Shown piece after piece: positions 39,328 to 51,539 of a DNA stretch of 64,000 bases. This stretch comes from Entonaema liquescens. Taxonomy: Eukaryota; Ascomycota; Sordariomycetes; Xylariales; Xylariaceae. Within the stretch, counting starts at the first letter, position 1; each line of letters begins with the position of its first letter. The notes under the pieces were generated by a model. That model ran no database searches. It was not told the DNA's origin and worked only from the letters and a program-made list of their open reading frames with translations. The stretch covers positions 496,001-560,000 of the forward strand of contig CADCSX010000006.1 in NCBI GenBank assembly GCA_902805475.1, in the 5' to 3' direction. The position numbers and the translations under genes are program-made.

Positions 39328-39937
39328 TAAGGTACCGTTTCTCTGCTACTTGTTCACTTCATGGCAAACTACCGAATCGACTTGAACGGTCATGATGATA
39401 CAAGGCTAGACATCCTCGGTCTGTGCTTATGCTTTCCAGTGGTGCACAGAGCGCCATCTAGTTTAGCCTCGATCGATGCGTTTTATTAGAGATACGATAG
39501 TACATTGCGATTGAATTCTATTATCATTATCATTATCATTATCATTATCATTGCCATTAGATTTCTATGAATCCGTTTCTAGCTACGTAGGCCCTACCCT
39601 AAAGCTGTAGGGTTAGGCAATCCTCTCGTTGTCCTACAGAGCCGACTTATAGTGATATAAATCATCCTTGTCCATCGTGCATATGCAGTCACCTAGCATC
39701 GCACAATCCTTCTAGAATGGGTAGCCGACGCCAAAAGAGCGGTACAATACGTGCCTCATTACTTAGCATGATGACTACCATAGGAACATAGGCCTTATAG
39801 TTACATCGAAAAGCACGCAACGAATCCTTCAAGCCACAGGTCTCATATTAGCTAGCTATATAATGATTCCTTAGTCCCTACCCTCCCCCAGATTCTAAAG
39901 GAAGGGCATCATTTAGCCAAATCCTGAAAGAAAAAGA
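39328..39937. other. Intergenic, 610 bp
   Basis: Contains the hexanucleotide microsatellite at 39519-39552. Otherwise nothing is recognisable. The proximal part should hold the promoter of the hydrolase gene. Confidence 0.5.
39519..39552. repeat. Hexanucleotide microsatellite (ATTATC)n
   Basis: Between five and six uninterrupted copies of ATTATC, followed by a decayed unit ATTGCC. It lies outside coding sequence. Confidence 0.9.
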
Positions 39938-41116
39938 ATGGGGTTGATAGGTGTACCTCGTCGGTCGTCCGGCCGTGCCAAGGTTATCGTTGCCACCTTC
40001 TTGGCAACTTTTTCCATTCCCGGCGTTGCCGAGGCGGTCTCAATCCCACCTCCTACCGGTCCTTACCAAGTCGGTGTCCGAAAATATGCCATCGATTATT
40101 ACAACGACCACGATCCTGTGGCGCCGAATAACGTGAGTACGGCATTCTTGGCAACCATCTTTTACCCCACACTCCAGAAGCCCGAAGGCACTCCGAAGCC
40201 GTATTTAAACCCCGAGACGGCGGCTTTCTTCGAACAGAACTGGCACTACTCAAACGGGACCCTTTCGTCGCTCACTTCGACCGTGCAAGAGGACGCGCCT
40301 TTCCTGAAACCTGAAAATGTGGCAAATGGACTGCACCATCTCCCCACCATTCTATTCGGTCCAGGAGGCGGCGGCCCCCCCGTTGAAGGAAACACAATTC
40401 TACTCTCCGAGCTCGCATCGCATGGATACGCCATAATCGGCATCGACCACCCCTTCGAGCAGCCCTTTATCCGATATCCCAATGGAACAGGAGTTACCGG
40501 GATCGATCTCGACAATATCGACATAGATCTCTTAGATCTCTACAACGTGCGCCTCGAGGACAACTCCGTGTTCCTGAACGATCATCTCCCAGAGTTGGTG
40601 CGAAAATCGAAACTACCACTAAGTACAACCAAGCTTGGTGCTTTCGGATACTCGCTCGGCGGAGCGGCGGCTCTTGGTTCGCTCCAAACCCACGCGCAGA
40701 TTGTCTCCGGGCTAAATCTTGACGGCACTCTGATCGGCAGTCCAGCATTAAACAGCAGCGCCGCCGACGAGCGGAAGCCCGCATTCCTAATAGGTAGCCA
40801 AGGCCATGGAGGTGTCGGAACGGGTGATAACACGTGGGTGACATTTCCCCGGTGGCAGACAAGTTGGCAGCAGAAGATCAATATCAACGGGACGACGCAC
40901 CACGATTTCTTTGACGATACTTTCTGGAAGATACTTGAGGTCGGCGCGGACCCTCATGCCGGCCCAATTGATGGTCTACAGCAAGTCAGGATTTTGAACG
41001 CTTATGTCAAGGCTTTCTTTGACTTCACCTTGCTAGGCAAGCATTCCCCTCTCTTGGATGGACCTTCGTCAGAGTTTCCGGAGGTGGTGTTCTCCAATGT
41101 GACTGGGCCCCAATAA
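39938..41116 (+). CDS. Secreted PAF-acetylhydrolase-like alpha/beta hydrolase
   Basis: A single-exon frame of 392 residues. Residues 14-34 form a signal peptide behind a basic start, with likely cleavage after VAEA. The oxyanion region is FGPGGGGPP (140-148), with HGYAIIGIDHP following. The nucleophile elbow is GYSLGG at 237-242, Ser about 239. A His in THHDFFDD near residue 318 and an Asp in between complete a plausible triad. This pattern is that of the plasma/type II PAF-acetylhydrolase family, which cleaves short or oxidised acyl groups from phospholipids. Several NxS/T sites support secretion. In fungi the physiological substrate is unknown, so the name describes fold rather than proven reaction. 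Confidence 0.87.
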   Translation: MGLIGVPRRSSGRAKVIVATFLATFSIPGVAEAVSIPPPTGPYQVGVRKYAIDYYNDHDPVAPNNVSTAFLATIFYPTLQKPEGTPKPYLNPETAAFFEQNWHYSNGTLSSLTSTVQEDAPFLKPENVANGLHHLPTILFGPGGGGPPVEGNTILLSELASHGYAIIGIDHPFEQPFIRYPNGTGVTGIDLDNIDIDLLDLYNVRLEDNSVFLNDHLPELVRKSKLPLSTTKLGAFGYSLGGAAALGSLQTHAQIVSGLNLDGTLIGSPALNSSAADERKPAFLIGSQGHGGVGTGDNTWVTFPRWQTSWQQKININGTTHHDFFDDTFWKILEVGADPHAGPIDGLQQVRILNAYVKAFFDFTLLGKHSPLLDGPSSEFPEVVFSNVTGPQ

Positions 41117-41917
41117 GATTCTGGTTAGATAATTAAACCAGGGACACTCTCACATAATATCACAAGGCATGATAGCCTGGTGTAGTAAAATATAAAACCC
41201 TACACCCCCAGGATCCGTTATGATAAAGGCACACTTGGTGTCTACAACAATGTGCTGTCGTCCCTTACTATCTTATAAGTCAACCAGTCATGTGTAGCCC
41301 ATCCAGTTCGCATATCACCAAACACAAGCCATAAGACACGAACGACATTATTCGCGCGAATGAAAAGAAAATTGCAAAAAGATAATGATGCATCAGCCGC
41401 GAATCGAACGCGGGGCCCATCGATGGCAACGATGGATTTTACCACTAAACCACTGATGCTGTACTCATTCATGGTGCTGGTTGATGTAACAGCAAATTTT
41501 AAAATTTTATTATATTGCATACTCCGCCGGACGCCTTTTCTAATTGGCTACGCGGTCGATATCTCGCACTAAATGCCGGGGGCTAAGTAATAGTATAATT
41601 ACCATATTAGTATAGCTAGTACCGGCGTAGTTTTCAGGCACTCAAGACCCGTCTAACCTTAGGAACTTCTAGTTAAATAGTAAATCGCCGCCAGCGAAAA
41701 CGATGAAAGACATAAGCTCTATTGCTATATACATATCTAACTGTTTACGAAGTACACCGACAATTTCGAGTGCCTTTCAAATGTCTATATCTAGTATGCT
41801 AGAATGGTAGGTTATAAAAACCCAGAGAAGAAATTTATACGATCGACCAGTAGCATCATCATCCACCATAGCTTAGCACCACCTCGAAAGGTTAGCCGTG
41901 AGATCATCGAGCACCGT
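41117..41917. other. Intergenic between hydrolase and small secreted protein, contains tRNA-Gly
   Basis: The two flanking protein genes converge here. The only feature found is the tRNA gene at 41389-41459. The small frames at 41242-41572 are shadows of that tRNA region. Confidence 0.55.
41389..41459 (-). tRNA. tRNA-Gly (anticodon GCC)
   Basis: On the minus strand the acceptor stem GCATCAG (41459-41453) pairs with CTGATGC (41396-41390), followed by discriminator A. The D-arm reads GTGGTTTAGTGGT with A-box character, the anticodon loop TTGCCAT contains GCC at 41427-41425, and the T-arm holds GTTCGATTC (B box). The length of 71 nt is right for tRNA-Gly, and there is no intron. CCA is not encoded, as expected for a eukaryotic nuclear gene. 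Confidence 0.97.
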
Positions 41918-42532
41918 TTAGATAGCGCCGACGGCCAACTGGATGGCGAGGCAGTCCTTGCTCGGGAGCTTGGCGGGGTCGGGGTTGGCTCCGTAGAAAA
42001 GCTCGAAGACGTCGTTCACGGGGCATGCCCAGAAACCTAGGATAATGTTAGCTTCCGCGGATATTGTAATGTAATGGAATATTGGGCAGTAGGGGTTTAT
42101 TTACCGGTCGGAAAGGAGTTGAAGGTGAGGAGTCCGTCCGGTCCGACGCTGAAGCCGGGAGTCTTCTCGCCGGACTGCGAGGTGACCTTAGCGACGGTGC
42201 CGGCGGGCACTTCGGGGATGCTGACACCATAAGGAATAGGAGTCCCAAGGTCTGAATGGTATTAGTTTTCGTTCGAAAGATCTGTAAAGGCTCCCTTGCT
42301 TACCGAAGTATAGGTGGGTTCCGTTCAAGAAGGACGGATCCGAGCTGTAGACCGAAGGACGCTGGATCTGGATGACATTTCGGCCGGCGTCAATATGGGA
42401 GTTCTTAAGAGCCCATCCCGCAAGCTTGTCGGTGGCACGGAGGCTGAACTTGTGTGTCTGGCGCTCTTCGATAGCGGGGGCGGCGACAGCAGTGCCAGCG
42501 AGGGCGAGAACGGCGGTGAAAAGGGCTTGCAT
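41918..42532 (-). CDS. Small secreted protein, PhiA / cell-wall-protein-like
   Basis: Three exons on the minus strand: 42532-42304, 42251-42105 and 42036-41918. The product is about 165 residues. It starts with a clear signal peptide (MQALFTAVLALAGTAVAAPA), followed by a basic site (EERQ), then a beta-rich mature domain with FSLRAT near its start and FWACPVND..FYGANPD..KDCLAIQLAV at the end. The two Cys residues probably form a disulphide. The layout resembles the PhiA / IgE-binding family of abundant fungal cell-wall proteins, but similarity is judged by eye only. High codon regularity in the last two exons suggests strong expression. Confidence 0.75.
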
Positions 42533-43826
42533 TTTGACTTGGGGAAGTAATTAGTTAATTAAAACTTAGGTATGTTGTAATTATGAAGTTTAGTATAAAA
42601 CTGATGATTAGGTAGTGATGATGATGGTGGTGAGTAGAAGAAATATCACTGATCCGCAGGAGACAAGAGGCCTTTTATATGCACTTCTCCAAGCCTTCAA
42701 ACCATCGAGGGTTTACTAACACTGCCTCAATTCACGATCGGCAGTGTCAGTACAGCCATGTGTTGTCGACCACAAATACCAGACCGTCAATGCCGGTGGC
42801 CGACTTAGGTGCAATACGAGCCATTCTCCAGACCCGTCTTCGTATTCCAAGGGTATGAAGTAAAGATGTTCTCACTCTGTATTCCCCTTACGGAATTATG
42901 GGGTAGATGTAATGGGACATCTGCAGCTGCGGCTGATTCGTGGTGATGAGGCTGACGCCAGCCTCACATCATGATCTCCAAGTACCGAGAAACGTACGGT
43001 AGATTCAGGAGAACAGCAGGGGTTACTATTAGCTAAGCTTCTTACTTCTGACTTCATCAAGTTCAACTTCACATTAGAATAGCCTACAGCTTAAAGTACG
43101 CTCACATTTAAGTTGCCACGTAAGTTCGATGGAATCAAAATAACCCATCGCGCATATCCTACTACATTGCTAAAGGTTAAAATTGTACAACCTAATACGA
43201 AGGAGAGTTATATTGGCTACATATTTGTTTACGTGTGAGCCATGATCGCCTCCACCGCTAGGAATAGGGGTCATGAGTAAGATCAAGTATTTGCCTTTTA
43301 GTAAGGACCTTGTAAATGTAGATACCTCAAGGTCGTAGGAAGATGAAATGTTTAGCTTCTTCAGACAAAGTTTCTCCCCTACCTTTTTCAAACGTGGACT
43401 CTGTACGCTGAGTCCGTCTTCATATAAAGTATAATATCGTTAGATACTGCTCGTGTTAGCACCCTAGTTCTATAGAAGGAAAAGTACATGATTAGGGTTG
43501 ACATAATACCCCGTAGAGTAGAAAGGGGCGATACAGTGGATAAGCTAGAGATGAATGGGATAGGTAATATTGGACAAATACGAGCCTAGGATAATCACAG
43601 ATTGCTATTATAAAGTTGATGGTGCTATTGTATGTGGGCGAAGGGAATCGTTCGGCAGGTTATCTGCTAGACAGAATCATATGAGCTTAAGTCGATTAAT
43701 CTTTCAAGCTTAGTATTTGCTGCTCGGAACTGCTAAAGCTACTCATATTTCCGAATAAGGGGTTTTGGGAACACCTTCAACATCATGAACCCCAACGGTA
43801 TGTACATTGGCCTTAGATATGCTGAT
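42533..43826. other. Intergenic, 1.29 kb
   Basis: Upstream of the secreted-protein gene and downstream of the TFIIIC subunit gene. A TATATG-type box and a CT-rich leader lie within the first 150 bp. The minus-strand frame at 43170-43391 has no supporting features. Nothing else is recognised. Confidence 0.5.
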
Positions 43827-46211
43827 TTAGTTAATGAACTTTCCGCCGCAACCACCGCATAACTCGGCCGATATTTCATCCATTACGATATCTCTGAGCT
43901 GAGGGGCCATACTAACGAGGTCCTCTCGCTTTAGACACTTAGAGCCGCATACACCGCAGGTACGCGACATACCGGGTGCTAAGATTGGCAATCCGGTGGT
44001 TGCACAGGTGGCTAGAGGTCAGTTAGTATTTCGCATGAAAGAATTTTGGTAGTTGCTACTTACCGAATACGTGCTTGTTGCTACAACGCGACATCTTGCC
44101 TACCGGCTCCAGGGGTACACTACAGAACGGGCAGGTTTGCATGCGATTAATCATTGCAAAGTGGTCCTTCAGGGCAACCTGTTCCTCGGTATCTGGCGTA
44201 ACTGAGTCAAGAACTCCCGTCACTGGTGGACCCCCTCCATACATCCATTCAAACATCCTCGCTTCAGTGCTGAGTTTCTTCATGGCTAGAGCTGTATCTG
44301 CCTCTTGGTTTCGGTCTGTATTACGGTCATAACGGCCGAAAAGGACGCGGCACTTTACTCCCGCATACGTATCTCGTCCATACCAAACAGTGCTGTACTG
44401 GCTTGTGAAAACAGCGGTGACTCCTCCGCCGGGACTGGCCGTCATTCCCCAAATACGGACCCGGTTGATATGAACTTGATCTTCGGTATCTAAACCCGCA
44501 AAATTTTCTTCGGGGTCGTAATCAGATCCCTCCGCTGACTCTTCGTCCGTTTCTTCTTCTTCGGCTGAATCATCATCAGATTCAGCAGTGCCGCTCTCGA
44601 CCATTGGCTTATATGCCATGGCCCGTGGAAGTTGATGCTCGATGGTCTGGTTAATTTCGGTAGCCCATCGTGGCCCTACCGCTTCGTCCTCAGGATTCGG
44701 AGGCAGTGGGAGATTAGTCTGATACCAGCCGTCATTCTCATGAGTGGCCGAGAGCCGAATTAGCGAGTAAGAAGGCATGGCGGTGGTCTGGGAGAGAGAA
44801 GGGGGGTGGATTATAAGTCCTGTAACTTGTAAGTAGGGTTAGACTAGAAGAAAAGCAGCTAATACAAACCTGTAATCGGATTCTGTGATAATCCCTCACT
44901 TTCTGGTTCTGGATATGTGGTGTTGCACTCGTCCGTAGTATGTTTCGTGATCCGACTAGATTGGTTGTCGAATGGTAGTTGAAATGCTTTCGCTTGTGAG
45001 GGTGTAGCGATAATACCGCGACAGACCTTCGATTCCCCAATGGTCCATATCTAATGTCAAGTAAATAAGAAATTTCCTATAGAAGCAACAATTCATCAAT
45101 AGCTTACCAGATCTTCCCACACCACGAATGCGTCTGTAGATAAATAATGGCAAACTCCGTTAGAGTCGACTTTACCGACTTCTACATTTGGTGACCTCAT
45201 GTTCCCATGAGGCGAGTGGATAGTAACTTGCCTAAACCCAACGTAGTTTCTGGCTACGTACGATATTATGCTGGTTTTTGAGTTGCCCCTTTTCAGCCAT
45301 GGCCCCCAGCTGAGCGAGAATGATGAACCGCAGGGTGAATAGTCTGGGTCGGTGGTCTATAACAAGTGTCAATCCAAGAAATATTTCTGAAGAACTGAAT
45401 TATCACGTACATCAATTTTTGGGTGAGGCCCTTCAGCTACGAACCTTGCGACTTCTTCAACTCTCCATTGACCGCAATCTCCTGGAGCTGCGCTAGAGTC
45501 GTGCTTGACCTGGACTGAGATGATAGCGACTTCGTCATCGTCATTCGCGTACGCTAATAACGCACCATGGTCCCCTGCATCTCTTGCCCAAGCGAAGGCA
45601 GTTATATACTCTTTAGTATATTCTGCTTCATGCCCTTTGGCAAGTGGTAGAAGCAGGCCTGCCCCTACACCCCAAGCAGCAACCCACGGACTCAAGGTTC
45701 TAGCGTTGCGACCACGGAGCTTGAAGGCATTCATGCCATCCGATGCACCTTCACAGTAGATGGTGATAGCACCCGAACCGGTAAGAACAGCAAGAACAGA
45801 ACGGTTCATCCGCCCCAGGCCAGAGGGTGACCATTCTAAGGCGACGAGGTGGTTCATGGAACTACCTTGACTCGCCACGGTACCTAGGCCACCACCTCCA
45901 GGAGTATACTCAAAGTCGGGGAATTTCTGCCTAACGAGATTGAATATAGGGCGATTTATCTCTGGGCTTCTATGCTCGACAGTAGGAAACCTAAGTGTTG
46001 CCTCATTGTATTGTCGGACTACTCCGGCGCTCCCACCGTTGGCGGTTTTCGGAATGGAAAATTCGGGAACAAAAACGAAGACACAGTCATCGCATCCAAT
46101 GGCCAACTCGGCGTCGGGAGACCATACGATATTATGTGTGCTTGAGGGAGCGGCTGTAAGACTGAATGACTCCAAGGGAAGAATATTTTGGGGTTGACTT
46201 TCAGAAGCCAT
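43827..46211 (-). CDS. Transcription factor TFIIIC 90-kDa-type subunit (GTF3C4 / Sfc9-like)
   Basis: Five exons fit: 46211-45411, 45356-45108, 45050 to about 44891, 44819-44064 and 44011-43827. The N-terminal part matches the TFIIIC delta-subunit beta-propeller: IVWSPDAELAIGCDDCVFVFVP, later LVALEWSPSGLGRMNRSVLAVLT. A very acidic linker follows (EEEETDEESAEGSDYDPEE). The C-terminus is the putative TFIIIC zinc finger with TCPFC..C, CATTG, CGVCGSKC and CGGCGGKF pairs. TFIIIC binds A and B boxes of tRNA genes and recruits TFIIIB for RNA polymerase III, in the nucleus. A second ATG 15 bp upstream (46226) is possible. The exon-intron model was assembled by eye, so the third intron is the least certain. 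Confidence 0.85.
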
Positions 46212-46776
46212 CTCGGAGAGATTCACACCTTATTCATATTCTCAAGGCATCTTAGTTAATTGAAACAACTTAATTATTATTCATAGATTGGCGAAGAAAG
46301 GTGTGCGATATTCCCAAGTTTCCGATTGTTATGAAAAGTGTGAAAATGAGTTTGAAATGTAGAAGAAGAAAAAAAAAAACCGAAGTTTATGTTAGGTGTG
46401 TAACGGGTAATGGTGATTTATGTGGAGGTAAATATAATATAACTTCTTTTTACTTCTTTTACTTCTTTTCATATCTAACATACTTAAAACCAGAATTCCT
46501 CATCTCTTTAAGAGATTCGATGAGATATAGTCAAATATAATCTGCTACATGGCAACCATATTATTTCGAATTTGAAATTAACTGATTGGAGTGTGGTTAT
46601 GACGGGTGATCATCGCGTCGCGTCGCGTATTTTCGAGAATCTCTTCACACTAGAAAACGTAATTGATGCATTTTACAATCATTAAGTCATAACAGTCACA
46701 ATTTCGTCTTATACGCTCGTCCAAATATCCAGAATATTATTATCATTTTATTTTATTAATAACGTAATGCAAATTT
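46212..46776. promoter_or_regulatory. Promoter region of the TFIIIC subunit gene
   Basis: 565 bp between the GPI8 stop codon and the TFIIIC start. It contains CGCGTCGCGTCGCG at 46614-46627, a tandem CGCG motif of the kind bound by MBF-type regulators, and A-rich runs near 46370. Function is inferred from position only. Confidence 0.45.
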
Positions 46777-48043
46777 CTAATTTTTCGGAGTCTCTAGGTA
46801 TGACCCCAGAGCCCATAGAGCAGCGCAACTAGCCAACGCTGTTGCGCCTACGATTTTCTTGCCGTACCAATTATCATCCGTCAGAGGTTTGGCCGCTTGT
46901 AATCTTTTCGGCGGTTGCGACTTGGATTTGCTCGGTACTGTAGCATTGTTCTCCTTTGCCTTCTTGGCATTTGCTTCTTCCTCATCCGCAAGAACCCTTA
47001 GTTTCGCAATGGTTTTGCTGAGAGCTAGCATATCGTCATCAACTGTGGTATTTCTAGCTCCATCCACTTCAACGTTCTGAATATTTCCAAAGAAGTCTGT
47101 TAGTAATCGACTTCGTGCGGCTTCTGGACCGCCCTGGAATAGATCGTATCGTACACCCGCGTTGGAGTGAATCTTCTCGTAGTTGTAACTATCAAAGAGG
47201 TCGCCGATCGTCTTCTTACTACTCAAGTCCTTAACTTCAGATTCTAAGAATTCGAGATTATAATATGTATATCGGTCAATAACAGCGACCCCGACGTCGT
47301 TATCGGCGTGGTGGGAGTATGAAGACTGATCGAGTTCGGAAGATCCCGTAGCGATAATGTTCGGGGAGTATAGCTTGCTGTACATGGTATTCGCCTGGCA
47401 CGTGTCGATCATGAATAAGATCTCGTGGTACCTAGTTATACAATATTTATGTTAGTTATGACGCCTTACTAGAATAATAATCGGAAGCTCCATACCGTCT
47501 CTTTTCCCACATCTGTTCAAATGCATCTGCCAAGTCAAAAGCACCAATCTCTTCCGCATCTTGGAATTTTAGGAATTCATTTCCTCCGTGTCCTGTCATG
47601 TAGACAAATATGTTGCTCCGATCGTCAGTCAGCAATCGCTTACTCCTAGGCATCTCATCCCCAACTCGATCTGTTAATAAGCGAATGAAATTCTCGACGG
47701 TGACCTCGTATCCTCGGTAATCGACTTCAATATTATCCCCGTATAGGTCGACAGCTCGGTCTGCGTTACTATACACGGTTCCGGGGAAGGCATTGCGGGG
47801 GTTGCAAGCCATATCATCGGGTAGCATAAGGATGATTTGCGAGTCGGGAATACCCAAACGCTTCACGGTTCGGTACATGGATAAGACATTGGCGAGATGG
47901 CGATAGTTGAACCAGAACCTCGAGGTGCCAACCAGGACAGCCCAGTTGCTTGTATGTTCGGCCGACACGATCGGAGGAGCAAACAACGACGCTGCTAGAA
48001 GCGCGGGGAGATTTAACACGTTGGACAACTTCATGATGGGCAC
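46777..48043 (-). CDS. GPI8: GPI-anchor transamidase catalytic subunit
   Basis: Two exons, 48043-47496 and 47431-46777, with a 64-bp intron. The product of about 400 residues belongs to the C13 caspase-like peptidases. It has an N-terminal signal sequence ending near VSAEH, the catalytic His in MTGHGG (about residue 152) and the catalytic Cys in MIDTCQA (about 194). Conserved blocks WFNYRHLANVLSMYRTVKRLG and IGVAVIDRYTYY-like residues are also present. A basic Lys/Pro segment precedes a C-terminal membrane helix (VGATALASCAALWALGSYL). The enzyme acts in the ER membrane, cleaving the C-terminal signal of proteins and joining them to GPI. GPI-anchored proteins are major fungal cell-wall components. 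Length and motifs are those expected. Start at the second Met (MKLS) is also possible. Confidence 0.95.
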
Positions 48044-49357
48044 TTGATAATTGTGCGAAGCTTCTTTTTGGTGTCTCGTCGTCGTCGTCGTCGGTAGTGT
48101 AAGGATAAAATAGCAATGTTACTACATAGACAATATCAATGTCATGTCATGTTATTTCGTCCGTTATGTCTTGAAAGGATGGAACATTGAATGTTAAAAA
48201 ACCGATTTGTCATCGCAACAAAACAGCAAAACGGCAAAGGGGGTCAATTAAAAACCAGGGGTCCTTCTTCTCTACCGTGATATCCAAATCTATGGTCGGC
48301 GAGTGTTATCTCCGATTAACTAATGTACAATAGGTAGGTACTTTGCAAAAGATACAAGTGTTAGGTGAGTTCTGTATGTTCAGGCATTGTAGCGTCATCG
48401 GCCCGGGCTTACCTAGCAAGCTGCAGGGACTAAAGTGCCCTTACCCAATAGCTCTAAGCCAATTCTACCACATGCCTCTTCGGTGGGAAACGCGCTGGCT
48501 GCTCGGCTGCCCCAGATTCGTTCACTAATTTACCACTGAGCGACCACTAGCCTCCAATACTTGCATTTCCAGTCCGCTTTATGTATACAATACGAAACTC
48601 GTAAGCGGGCTGCAGGGCTAAGTACATGTTGTACCCTGGAAAATTGTATGTACTATGGAGTATTTATCTGGTTTTACGTCATGCGCCATCTCCGCCCTTG
48701 CATCAGAAGCAGTACCGTATACATACCTAACATTACCTGGTACCTCTATGTAGGGTCTCTATGTAGGGTACCTAATTAAGATGCGCTCGCGCCGCAAATG
48801 GGCACCGCAACCGCAAATACCTACCTTAAATTGAATCTTAAACTCCTGTCGTTATTTTCCCTCACGACGATCCTCGCCAAGCTACCTGCACTCCGCATTC
48901 TTCACATATCACACCTACTGAGTTCGTCTGAAAATTTATATGAATTTTTTGGAGGCTACAACTGCAGTGAAGATGTTTCATTGCAAACTTCACCACCTTT
49001 CCACGATACCCTGACCGAACCTGAGACCCGAGTCGCGATTAGGCGACACACCTATGAGATAGTCTCGACCTGCGCATTGCCCAATATAAAATCATATGCA
49101 CACGGGCCCAAGGTAGCAAGCTAACTCACCTAGCTATATAACACCTGGTCTTTTTCCTCTAGAATTTTCTCGAGGTCGAGTGTTGGTGGATAAAGGAAAT
49201 AAGAGACACTATTATATCTATAGTTATCTGCCGTCTTTCTACCACATTAATATCCCCCTACTCGGCAATCTCGAATAAAGAAGGAGATATAAAGACAAAA
49301 AACATCTCAATATCTACCTAACAAAACAGGCCCAGCCGAGCCTAACCGGTAGCTGCT
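48044..49357. other. Divergent intergenic region between GPI8 and the histidine phosphatase
   Basis: 1.3 kb that should contain both promoters. A 13-bp tandem duplication, CTCTATGTAGGGT, lies at 48744-48769. Open frames at 48343-49124 have no domain or splice support. The sequence near 48470-48540 resembles a tRNA A box but lacks a matching cloverleaf. Confidence 0.5.
48744..48769. repeat. 13-bp perfect tandem duplication
   Basis: CTCTATGTAGGGT occurs twice in direct succession. The TAGGG core resembles a telomere unit, but the 13-bp period does not fit telomeric repeats, so this is probably a replication slip. Confidence 0.85.
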
Positions 49358-51539
49358 ATGGGTCGTCCTCCGGCTTACATATTCATAGCTAGGTTTGTGT
49401 CCTGCGGAATATCGTCACCTCACAAGCTCTGAACTTGAAGCTAATTTATGGCAATTTAATCTTAGGCACGGGAATCGTCTCGACGCCGCCGAGAAACAAT
49501 GGCACTTATCCTCTCCAACCCCTTATGACCCGCCTCTGACGTACGGTGGATGGTTACAGTCTAAAACAGTCGGAGCGAGGATAGCATCTATTCTACAAGA
49601 GAGGGAACAAGAAGATGAAGCTATCGCTGCCAATCACGAACCCAATAGTAGCCCTGCCAAATCCAAGAAGCGTCGCTATAAGGTTGTAATACATAGTTCA
49701 CCCTTCCTTCGATGCGTCCAGACGTCGATTGCCATAGCCGCAGGTCTTGCCTCCAATCCATCTTTACCTCCTACCGAAAGGTCTCCCTCTCCACCAAGTA
49801 CGCATGTGTCACCCTTCAGTTCACCTCCCATACGAGCTCATACAGCCACGCCCCCGCATGCGAAATTATCCCAAGATTCATCCAAGACTCCCTCGGTACA
49901 GAGATCCGTTCTGCGACTAGATGCTTTCCTCGGAGAATGGCTATCACCTGACTACTTTGATCATATTACACCACCACCACGATCAAGCCTTCTGTTAGCA
50001 ACAGCAAAAGCTGAGCTATTACGCCGTGAGAATTACAATGAGTATTCTCATTTCCATTCCCGCCATGTTCCAGGGACTTCCTCCCAACTATGGAATGCTG
50101 CTCCTAGTCGTGGGAGTCCCTTAGCTTCCTCTGTCACCCCCGAATCCGATTCCAGTTCCGGTCTCGGCAATCTTACCTCCTTGAAAGGCAGCCTGCCTAG
50201 ATATAGAAGCGATTCGGTCGGGAAACTGGATCCACGGGCAGCACACAGAGTATCCTCACCCGACCCCACGTCAACCCCAGGATATATTAGCCCGATCCCT
50301 TCTTATGCCCTCTCAACTTCGGAGCCCATACCAAGGGGTTATGTGGCACATGCTCGCGATGCTTGTGTCGATGTAGACTATCACTGGGACTCTAGTAGAG
50401 ACGATTTCGGTTGGGGTGATGGAGGTGCTCTGCCCGAAGAATGGGCGGAAATGCATCAAAGATTCAGGAAGGGCTTGAAGCGGTTAGTTGAATGGTATAG
50501 CACAACGGAAAATCCCGCGGAAATGGTAACCAAAACCTCGAGCCCGGTTTCCCCTAAATTTCCACAGAATGAGAGTGATAATGGTGGCCAATCCGTTGAC
50601 GAGGAAGTTGAAGTAGAGACTGTCATCGTTCTTGTTTCTCATGGCGCCGGTTGCAACGCTCTTATAGGCGCCATCACACAACAACCGGTCCTTATTGACG
50701 TTGGGATGTCATCCATCACGATGGCGCAGCGAAAACTGGAATTTGATAGCATCCTCGACGTCACTGGTTTGTATGGAAGGAACGCTTCTTCGCTCGAGAA
50801 GCCTCTACTAACCAAACAACCTTCGTTATCGGACATATATGAGTTAATATTGTTCGCTAACACGGAACATCTCTCTGGAATCACTCCACCTGGGCTCAGT
50901 CGTTCTCTTTCGGCGGCGGGTCAGAACGGGCGCGGCCGACATACTAACGAGATCGCTTCTGCACTAAAAGAAGTCGGCTTTGGTACATCATTATATGGAA
51001 GCCAGGCGTCTTTAAGTCGTAGCAATTCTGTTAACGCTTCACTTGGGAGCATGCGAAGAGGCTCGCCAGTACCAGCTTCATCAATCAGAAAATCCTCGCC
51101 TACCATAACAGGTGCCACGGGCGTCACCGGAGTCTCATCTACTAGGACAGATCGCTCTAGCTCAGCGGGACTATGGGCACCACCAACCCAGGATGATACT
51201 CTGTCAGAGAAGCAAGTGGAGGCGCCACCCGTCCCCAACATCGACCACCAAAGCGAAGCGACGAAGGAAAATGGGGAAGCTCCGATAGAAACACAGGAGC
51301 ACAACTCCCAGGGCAACAATGCCGAACCTCCAGCCCCGATAAAAAAGACTATTTCAAAAACAGGATCGGAGTCTTCTTACGGCGAAGGGCATGATCAATT
51401 TGACGAAGATCCTGCCCCGCGCCTCTGGGCCGGAACGAGCAACGGCGGCCTGTGGGGTGCTCCTCGGCCTCCAGGAGAGGCTGAAAGAATTCGAGATTTT
51501 ACCTCGACGAAGCGACGATGGACCGTCAACGAGCGGTAA
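49358..51539 (+). CDS. Histidine phosphatase (phosphoglycerate mutase-like) family protein
   Basis: A short first exon 49358-49392 splices over a 73-bp intron (GTTTGT..CTTAG) to 49466-51539. The splice restores the active-site motif: YIFIAR ends exon 1 and HGNRLDAAEKQW starts exon 2, giving the phosphoacceptor RHG. A second conserved block, VLVSHGAGCNALIGAI, supplies the other catalytic His. The middle and last 250 residues are Ser/Pro-rich and probably disordered, which makes the product (about 700 residues) much larger than a minimal phosphatase. Related fungal proteins resemble the UBASH3/STS phosphatase type; the substrate is unknown. Starting at the internal ATG 49395 would lose the catalytic motif and is therefore wrong. 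Confidence 0.88.

Noticed and set aside
48470..48545. Possible tRNA on the minus strand (GTGGTCGCTCAGTGGT resembles an A box).
   Set aside because: No acceptor-stem pairing and no matching B box could be found, so at most a decayed fragment.
49395..49465. ATG-proximal start of the histidine phosphatase frame at 49395.
   Set aside because: These codons are intronic. Using the upstream exon at 49358 restores the catalytic RHG motif.
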